A stretch of DNA of 64,000 bases, taken from Edaphochlamys debaryana. Taxonomy: Eukaryota > Chlorophyta > Chlorophyceae > Chlamydomonadales. Shown here piece after piece: positions 57,101 through 64,000 of the stretch. The notes under the pieces were generated by a model, which had not been told where the DNA came from, made no database searches, and was given only the letters and a program-made list of their open reading frames with translations. Where the stretch lies: contig JAEHOE010000031.1 in the NCBI GenBank assembly GCA_016858145.1, positions 372,001-436,000 on the forward strand, read 5' to 3'. Made by a program: the position numbers and the translations under genes. The number at the start of each line of letters is the position of its first letter. Position 1 is the first letter of the stretch.

Positions 57101-58660
57101 GCGGCCTGGCGTGCGAGGGCCTGGTGCCCTTCTGCACCATCTACTCGTCCTTCATGCAGCGCGGCTACGACCAGATCGTGCACGACGTGTCCCTGCAGAA
57201 GCTGCCCGGTGAGCAGCCCTGGGGACGCGCCGGTCGCCAGCGGCTAGGCACTGGTCGGGGCGGAGTGCGAACAGTGATCGGCAGAGCACTGCAGGCCCGA
57301 GGGGCTGGGCCCAAGCATGCCAGAGAGCTGGGTTTTTAGGAATGCTTCTTTCGTCCACGTCGGGGTCGCAAAGGATCCCGCCTTGACCCGTTCGGTCGGC
57401 CCTGACCCGCACCCTCCGCACCCCACCCTTGCAGTCCGCTTCGCCATGGACCGCGCTGGCCTGGTGGGCGCCGACGGCTCCACGCACTGCGGCGCCTTCG
57501 ACGTGACCTTCATGGCCTCGCTGCCGCACATGATCACCATGGCCCCCTCGAACGAGGCGGAGCTGATCAACATGGTGGCCACCGCCGCCGCCATCGACGA
57601 CGCGCCCTCGTGCTTCCGCTTCCCCCGTGGCAACGGCCTGGGCCTGGACCTGTCGCAGTACGGCATCACCAAGGACCTGAAGGGCACGCCCCTGGAGGTC
57701 AGCGCGCGGCGGGGAGCGGGCCGGGGCTTAGGGTGGGCGGGTCACGGCCTGGCGGCAGGGAACGGTTGGGAGGGCCGCAGCGCTGTGACCGAGCCTGCAG
57801 TAGGCAGGAGCACAAGGAATGGGAAGGAGGTGCTGGTGACACTGGCCTGAATTGTGTCTTGGCCGTGGCGCAGGTCGGCAAGGGTGTGGTGCGCCGCCAG
57901 GGCACGGACGTGTGCCTGCTGGCGTACGGCAGCAGCTGCAACGAGGCGCTGGCCGCCGCGGAGATGCTGGAGCGCGACGGCGTGTCGTGCACCGTGGTGG
58001 ACGCTCGCTTCTGCAAGCCGCTGGACACGAAGCTCATTCGCCAGGTGGGCCGGGGCTGTGTCGAGGGCCGGGACCTGCTCTTCCAGCTGTGCGGCGCGTG
58101 AAGCGTCGAGGGTTCGGCGACACAGTTGTAGGGCGCGGGTTGGTGGATGGACGAGTGGTTATTGCGACTAACGCTTCGCTCCCTCTCGGTGCGACAGTGC
58201 GCCCGCGAGCACCCCGTGATGATCACCGTTGAGGAGGGCTCCATCGGCGGCTTCGCGGCGCACGTGATGCAGTTCCTGGCGCTCGAGGGTGAGTCGGGCT
58301 CCTGCAGGCTGGTCAGGGGCCGAGCGCGCACCGGCACTTGAGCTGGAATGGGAGCACAAGCACTCCGGCACCAGGCCGCTCCCGTTCCTGTCTGTTTTCC
58401 GACCTCGACGCCAACCTCCCCAAACTTGCCTCACTGGTCACACCCTGGCACCGATGGCACCCCCGCCCGCAGGCCTGCTGGACGGCGGCCTCAAGTTCCG
58501 CCCCATGACCCTGCCCGACCGCTACATCGACCACGGCGACTACCGCGACCAGCTGGCCATGGCCGGCCTCACGGCGCAGCACATTGCCTCCACCGCCCTC
58601 ACCACCCTGGGCCGGGCCAAGGATGCCGCCAAGTTCGCGCTCTCCGCCCTCAGCTCGTAA
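54185..58660 (+). CDS. DXS: 1-deoxy-D-xylulose-5-phosphate synthase, plastid precursor
   Basis: Thiamine-diphosphate enzyme that condenses pyruvate and glyceraldehyde-3-phosphate, the first step of the plastid MEP route to isoprenoids. Exons 2-12 are 54432-54860, 54970-55202, 55315-55431, 55842-56013, 56291-56433, 56595-56716, 57030-57208, 57435-57697, 57874-58044, 58198-58288 and 58473-58660 (stop TAA). They encode about 702 aa, in phase. Family motifs: [37 protein letters not shown], the ThDP-binding [13 protein letters not shown]...[22 protein letters not shown], the catalytic glutamate in [14 protein letters not shown], and a C-terminal transketolase-like domain ([23 protein letters not shown]). 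Ser/Ala/Arg-rich sequence ahead of the catalytic core is a plastid transit peptide. The ATG at 54185 ([15 protein letters not shown]) is the likely start, but the donor of exon 1 is uncertain: exon 2 needs a phase-1 donor and the good GTGAGG donor at 54230 is phase 0. Confidence 0.95.
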
Positions 58661-59429
58661 AGCAGCACCCTTGTGCGGTTTGCTGAGGACGTTGGGACTT
58701 TGGGAGTTGCTTGAGCGGCCGCTTTGGCGACCTGCTTGCGGAATGGATATGGACATGATAAGGAGGGACTGGACAACTCAGCTGTTGACGGGGCCCGAGG
58801 CTACTGCGGAGGCCGGATCGTGAGCGGTCGAGGCAGGTGAGGGGAGGCACATTGCGTTGGCACTGGTAGGCAGTGCACGTTGCTCTTTTGCCGGGGCATG
58901 GCTTCAGCGCAGACGCGGCCTGGTTGCCGCGAGCCTTTTGACGAGCGCAAGGACAGGGTGCTGACGTTGACGAGCGCGGGAGTTAGGCAGGTGAAGACAT
59001 AACATGACTACATGCGGGGGGTTTGTTTGCCCTCGACGAACGCTGGACCAAGCGGCGAAGTCGGGGCGCGCAGTTTCGGTGGCGATTGTGGCTGGGAGAT
59101 GTGGGCTAGGACGGGTGGTGCGGGAAGTGGGTCCACAGGCTGATCAGGCGAGTGCACACGGACAGCTTTGGCGCGCCATGGTCCATGGCGCGATCATTGG
59201 GGTCCACAGGGTTTGTTGCCGCGGGGGTCGTGCGTGCTGTCGCCATACGCCAAGGGGCGGGGGCAGGCTCGGCCTCCGCGTATGTATTCTCCCCTATAGT
59301 TCGTGAGTATGCTAGGGGCTAGGCGAAGGGTTTGCCACCCCTGATGCATGGTTACCGGTATGCCTAGGCTTAGATCACTACTGTTATGGTGGTTCGGCAG
59401 CAGGTGACGCGCTGGTGGTCTCTTATGCC

Positions 59430-59565
59430 GTCCTAAAGGACGATGAAAGGCCTTACAGACAAAGGAGCCCGCTCATGCGGGAGCGGAGGTGTAAACCCTT
59501 CGATGACAAGGGTGGCTGCCTGAAGGCAGGAAAAGGGCTGAGCCCCGTGGTCCCCCCCAGGGGGC
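59430..59565 (+). other. Chain of short perfect hairpins (structured RNA candidate)
   Basis: Consecutive inverted repeats with small loops: gtcc-taaa-ggac (59430-59441), cccgc-tcat-gcggg (59468-59481), accctt-cgatgac-aagggt (59495-59513), ctgcc-tgaa-ggcag (59516-59529), gggc-tga-gccc (about 59535-59545) and a ccccc-ca-ggggg type stem (about 59552-59564). The first stem sits between elements vaguely like a hammerhead core (ttatgcc before, gatgaaa after), but the invariant core is not present. Function unknown. Confidence 0.35.
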
Positions 59566-59737
59566 CCAATGTTCGAGTCTGGCTCCGTGCAGCCCTCAAC
59601 CCCCTCCACCACCAGCCCGCAGTTTCCCTCATGCTCTCAATCACAAGCGATAGGGATAATGAGAGCCTGACGGCGGCGGCTCAGCCTTCGATGAATACAT
59701 GCGGGGCGTGAAGCCGCCAAGAGCCGAGGAACGTCAA

Positions 59738-59756
59738 AGGCTCACAGCGGAGGGGG
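59738..59756 (+). repeat. 19-bp direct repeat, copy 1
   Basis: aggctcacagcggaggggg, repeated exactly at 60002-60020, 264 bp away. Sequence following copy 1 and preceding copy 2 also has a looser similarity (gtgctcgcaggggccgtgcag and gtgcgtgcaggcgtccgtacag). Confidence 0.7.
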
Positions 59757-60001
59757 CTTTCTGTGCTCGCAGGGGCCGTGCAGCGTAGTCCGGACGACGA
59801 CGAAGGGGGATGCAGCTGAACGCAACTAGGCTGTGCGTAACGCAACAGAAAGAGGGAGAGGCCGAGCGACAGGCAGGAGCAAGCAGCCGCACGGGGGATC
59901 CTAAGGGCCACACCACGCAAAGCGTTCGGACGCGCCACTTATCTTTCCCATGCCATCTTGTGGTGCCGAGGCCCCCAGCGTGTGCGTGCAGGCGTCCGTA
60001 C

Positions 60002-60020
60002 AGGCTCACAGCGGAGGGGG
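60002..60020 (+). repeat. 19-bp direct repeat, copy 2
   Basis: Exact copy of 59738-59756. Confidence 0.7.
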
Positions 60021-61040
60021 GTGCAGTCAAGGTTGCAGAGGCCACACCATGCACCTGGATCGCCCACACCATGCGATCTTTGACTCTCGATGATCTCTGA
60101 ATCCCTTGGCCCTTTGGGAGAGGTCTGAAGCCAGCAGGCCTGGGCAGCGTTCCACGCTGCAGCCTTGCGCGCTGCATTCCAGACTCAGACCCAGCCACAG
60201 AGCTGGTAAGCCTGTGGCAAGTCACCGACAAGTAGACGGCACACAATCTTATGACCCCTCTGGCGTCTGGGGTACTCCTGGGCGCCGTGGGCGGGACTAC
60301 TTTGCTCGCTTATATCCCTGTCGCATCCGGCTGGTGGGCCAGACCCGGCTACTTGCACGTTGCATTGACCGCTCTGCGCTCTGGGTCCCCTGCACCGCTA
60401 GGACCCTTCACGGCGGCCTCTCTCAGGATTATTATAGACAACGGGGCGTAGTGCCGCGGTGGCTGGCGTCGCATTATGTTGGCCGACGCAGAATGCCTGT
60501 GCCTGTGAACGGGGTACCCTTCCGCCGAAAGTGGCTCTCTCAGGAGCCGGCGCCGTGGGCCTGCGGGATCTCGCGAAAGCTTGCGAAAGCTTTATGAGCC
60601 GGGTGCTGACTGCCGGCTCACTGCAAGCCATCACAGACACAACCTCAATGGTGTGTGCTTCGGACAATGCGAGTGCGCGTGGCGTTCAGCCAGATCGCGG
60701 GGCGCAGCGCCAGGCAGGGCGGTGGAGGGGGCCGAAGGGTGCACGGCCACGTAAGACACGCACCCCGTGCGCGCGGCAGGGCCACCTCCTTCGACCTTGC
60801 GTACCCTATCTGGGCTCAAAATACGTACAACTCTCATTCTGGGGACGCTGCGTGATTGCGTGCGCCCGGTTAGTGCAACATCGCGGCGATCCGTCGCCTT
60901 CATTCAGGGCTTCAATCAGGCCCCCACACACCGTCTCGAACACCCAGGTTCCCATAGAAGCGTCAAAGTCATAGCTGTGAGCAGCACACCACTGCTTCAC
61001 TCGTCCCGGCAGCGGCCCACGTATCATAGACCTTGGCACC

Positions 61041-62590
61041 ATGCCACCGGCCCCGGTGACCCCCGAAGCGGTTCTGGCCTACACGAAACCGACTTCGGGT
61101 GAGAGCGTGCACTTATGCTTGTCAGCGGCTGACGGGGAGCTCTGGCACCGACCGCATGCGTCCGCATCTCGGGCGTCCGCGTTTCGCAGGGTGGATGTGC
61201 CCGCTGAACGCCAACTCCTATGGCATAGAGTTTCTCAAGTTCGAGATTAAGGACTACGACACAAACCGCGTGGTCTACCAGGCGAGCCTGGTGGCATGGC
61301 AGGGGACTGGGAGCCTGCAGGAGTCCAGGCCTAACAGCCTGCGCCTGTACAGGCCAGATTCCTGCTTCAATCAGGTCCCATAGAGCCAGACGCTGCTGGG
61401 GCTTCCTCGCTGACGCGGTGTTTGGCACCCGCAGGTGGCGCGTGAGCCCGATCCGGAGCCGCTGCCGGAGCCCCTCGACCCTGGTATGTTGGTTTGAACT
61501 TAGTTGCGTGTCAGGGCGCCATGCTGACTCGCTCGCGTGTGGGCCCTGCAGAGGTGGAGAACATGATCCGCAGCGTCAAGTACACGTTCCCGGCGAGCTT
61601 TCTGAAGTTCAAGACTGTGCGGACGCTGTGAGTCTTCATTCGCCTGTGGGGGGCCGGGGGTCTGGACGTCGAGGGGCCGGAGGGTTAGGAATGTGACATG
61701 CCCATCACTCCGCCTGCAGGCTCGAGTTCTGCGTCGGGCCGAAGCCGGCACCCAACCTGCGCATGATCGAGCGGCACTTCTTCAAGGTGAGTACCCGGTG
61801 GTGGGGAAAGGGCTGGGTGGTCCGCATGCGCGTTGGGCCTGACGGGGGGATGTGGGTTGCCCGGCCTTGCCCTCAACAGGACAAGCTGGTGCGCACCTAC
61901 GACTTCGAGTTCGGCTTCTGCATTCCCAACAGCACGAACTCGTGGGAGGCCATCTACGACGTGCCGGAGTACACCACGGCGCAGATCAACGACTACGTGC
62001 GTGCGGGAGGGGCGGGGGGCGGGCGCAACCGTGTCCTGCCAGGGGCCCTGACAAGGCAGTGCCTGGAGACAGCCCCGCCATGCCTTGCCCCGATACGCTA
62101 CCCATGGCACGTGCACGAGGGCGCTGATGTCTCATCCGCGCTGCTGCACAGGTGTCGCACCCCTACGCGCACAAGTCGGACTCGTTCTACTTCGTTGACA
62201 ACAAGCTCATCATGCACAACAAGGTACGGGGCTGCGGCGGGGCGTGCAGTGCATCGGCACGAGGCGCGCGGTGCGGTGGGGTGCGGGGGACGGCGCAGCT
62301 ACATCTTCCCGCCCAACATGGACCGCGATTGCGCCGCATGGGCAGGGGAGGCGAGGGAGGGGTGGCCTGAGTCGCGGGCTTGCCTGGACCGCATGAGCCG
62401 GAGGAGATGCGGAGCATGAGAGCCGCTAGCAGACCAGATCAGGGCACCACATACCGGCCATGCAGACCAGTGCGCCACTATCAGAGGATTCGAATATGCA
62501 CATGCGAATTCTCCCTTCTGACCCAAGTCCTCTGCATTGGCAACCCTGCTGCCTGACCCGCAGGCCGAGTACCAATACGCTCGGGATTAA
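61041..62590 (+). CDS. UNC119: UNC119-family lipid-binding chaperone
   Basis: Eight exons (61041-61098, 61190-61281, 61435-61483, 61552-61627, 61720-61786, 61880-61996, 62152-62223, 62564-62590) give 558 nt, 185 aa, with phases closing. UNC119 has a beta-sandwich that binds N-myristoyl groups and carries proteins to membranes, notably cilia, with release by ARL3-GTP. Family motifs: YGIEFLKFEIKDYDTNRVVY, KYTFPASFLKFKTV, LRMIERHFF, DFEFGFCIPNSTNSWEAIYD, HPYAHKSDSFYFVDNKLIMH and a short C-terminus EYQYARD. Slightly shorter than animal UNC119 (about 240 aa) because the N-terminus is brief. Intron 2 appears to use a GC donor (CAG then gcgagc at 61282) rather than GT; the frame and homology need that junction. 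A TGTAA at 63094-63098 may be its polyadenylation signal. A flagellated alga would use it in ciliary trafficking. Confidence 0.92.
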
Positions 62591-63093
62591 GCGGGAAGCC
62601 ACGGCGCCGGCGCTGGGGGCTTGGTTGCGGGTCGAACGGAGTCTGCAGCAGCGGCCATGGCAGCAGGCGCAATCGGGAGCTAGCGGCGGGAGAGCTGCTC
62701 AATTCCCTGCATGGCTGTGGCTCGGCGGCCTGGTCGGTTGATGGGTGGGTGAGGCTGTCTTGCAGGGGCTGCAGGAACCGGGGGCGATGACAGGCAGGGT
62801 GACGGAAAGCACCGAGAGCTGTGTGAAAGGTATAGGAGGGGCGTGCGGCATGGTCGAGGGCCTTCTGACTCAGCTGACACGTGCAGTGCGTGGCTGACGG
62901 GAGAAGCTGGGCGTGCAGGTGAACTATTACTGGTACATGCGTGTGTTCGCGTTCTGACAGTGTGTTGATGGGCCGCCGTGGCAGGCGGTAGGACCAGACG
63001 GTAGGGCCTAGGGCGAGGGCTGGGCCGGTAGGAGGTCCACAATAGTAAATGCGTCTCAGTTTCGGGGTAATCTGGGGCGTGCGGATACCCTGA

Positions 63094-63098
63094 TGTAA
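63094..63098 (+). other. Candidate polyadenylation signal (TGTAA) of UNC119
   Basis: Lies 504 nt after the stop; no other TGTAA was noticed between. Confidence 0.4.
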
Positions 63099-63221
63099 GA
63101 TCTTAAGTGGAGGTGGCGGGCAAGGCAAGCCTAAGCACACCCTGCGCGTGGCTTGGGGCGTCGACGTTCGCGTTGCCGCGCCGGTTCCACAGCGGATCTT
63201 GCGCGCGAGCAATACACCTGT

Positions 63222-63306
63222 ACCCACGGGATAGCCCTTCGAGCGTCGAGCTGAAGGCTGAGCCCCACGGCCGGACTGTCCGGATTCACCCACGGGATAG
63301 CTCTTC
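63222..63306 (+). repeat. Pair of 19-bp direct repeats
   Basis: acccacgggatagcccttc at 63222-63240 recurs at 63288-63306 with one mismatch, 66 bp apart start to start. Confidence 0.7.
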
Positions 63307-64000
63307 ACGCAGTGGTCTGCTAAGACCGCGCCCTCGACTCCCATCTCCCGCCTTTCAGGCTGACAAGGTGGCGAGGGCTACGGTAACCGGTTGTGAAGGC
63401 TGCCATACCTCGTCCTGCTTTGACCCCCTCCACATAGCTGTACGTGGGCTGCGCTGGGCAATGCACACAGGTCATCTCCTGCTGGCTTGAACGCATGCCG
63501 CCTGACGCAAGTTGAGCTGCCGGTATAAGCTGGACTCAAGATACGGAGGCGTCGCTCTTAGTTACAGTCAGCCGCCGGAGCCATCCCCGGCCGCACCTGT
63601 ACGTACCGGCCTTACAGGGCTACTGGAATGCAGGCTGGATGGCATTACCTGTAGAATCTATGCTAATGGACGGATCACTCTTCACAGCTTCCCCTTGACC
63701 CCGACGCGGACAGCCTCTGCTGTCGTCAAGACTGCGCCCATGCCTACGCTCCTAACCGCACTGCACGCTCTCTTCTGCCTCGGGTCGCCTAACTGTTCTC
63801 TCACTGAAGCACCAATTCTCTCCCCATCCTGCGCACACACGCAAAACGCCCCACCAGTTGCCCCACAAGCTGCTGTCACAGCGGCCAGTGCCCGTATCGC
63901 CTCCTGCGGCTCAGCAACCTGACACGGTCCACCCGACATTTCCGCTGCCTGAGCGTTCACCGCTCCGTGCACAGCCGCCGCCAGCCGGTGGGCCCAGTCC

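Larger units (their letters stand above)
58661..61040. other. Intergenic region, about 2.4 kb, with hairpins and short repeats
   Basis: No protein gene supported. It holds the DXS 3' UTR (a TGTAA lies at 59490-59494), a chain of perfect short hairpins at 59430-59565, and a 19-bp direct repeat at 59738 and 60002. The end is the UNC119 promoter side. Confidence 0.5.
62591..64000. other. Terminal non-genic region
   Basis: UNC119 3' UTR followed by sequence without a supported gene up to the window edge. A gene could begin beyond the edge. Confidence 0.45.

Noticed and set aside
59421..59452. Hammerhead ribozyme around the gtcctaaaggac stem
   Set aside because: Needs CTGATGA before and GAAA directly after stem II; the sequence has ttatgcc and gatgaaa, so the invariant core is missing.
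59560..59590. tRNA-like T-arm (ggcccaatgttcgagtctggctcc)
   Set aside because: The TTCGAGT loop is not flanked by a pairing 5-bp stem and no acceptor, D or anticodon arms could be placed upstream.
60247..60450. Small hydrophobic frame (TPLASGVLLGAVGGTTLLAYIP) upstream of UNC119
   Set aside because: Isolated, short, no splice-linked partner exon and no recognisable motif; hydrophobic runs arise easily in GC-rich DNA.

Overview
The window is nuclear DNA of a green alga of the Chlamydomonas/Volvox group (Chlamydomonadales, volvocine lineage). This is inferred from very high GC, genes broken by many short GT-AG introns, TGTAA-type polyadenylation signals, Ala/Pro/Gly-rich low-complexity proteins, an M11 (gametolysin-type) extracellular-matrix protease with a hydroxyproline-rich tail, a plastid DXS and a ciliary UNC119 homologue. 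The species cannot be fixed from the sequence alone. Exons were assembled by hand from reading frame, splice dinucleotides and phase. Where phases close exactly over all exons (CDC50, the two A/B paralogues, the NO66-like gene, UNC119) the models are strong; first exons are weaker elsewhere.

Layout. 0.1-7.0 kb (+): secreted M11 metalloprotease with a ~3.2 kb Pro-rich repeat tail carrying an apparent frameshift. 7.0-10.3 kb: mostly non-genic, with copy 1 of a ~0.94 kb element holding the 5' end of another gene. 10.3-12.5 kb (+): small multi-pass membrane protein. 13.4-17.8 kb (+): low-complexity protein of unknown function, with copy 2 of the element inside an intron in antisense. 18.6-21.0 kb (-): CDC50/LEM3 flippase beta-subunit. 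21.7-26.9 kb (+): large unknown protein, paralogue A. 27.6-33.9 kb (+): NO66/MINA-type JmjC ribosomal-oxygenase homologue that has lost the HxD iron ligands. 35.0-41.1 kb (-): UvrD/FBH1-type helicase. 42.1-48.4 kb (+): paralogue B, with the same domain order and intron phases as A. 49.1-52.2 kb (+): unknown acidic-tailed protein. 54.2-58.7 kb (+): DXS, first enzyme of the plastid MEP isoprenoid pathway. 61.0-62.6 kb (+): UNC119 lipid-binding chaperone. 62.6-64.0 kb: non-genic.

The genes do not form a pathway; this is an ordinary eukaryotic gene neighbourhood. The least explained items are the A/B paralogue family with its nearly identical 38-nt micro-exon, the ExE version of the NO66-like enzyme, the helicase with an altered P-loop, the duplicated gene-fragment element, and a chain of short hairpins near 59.5 kb.
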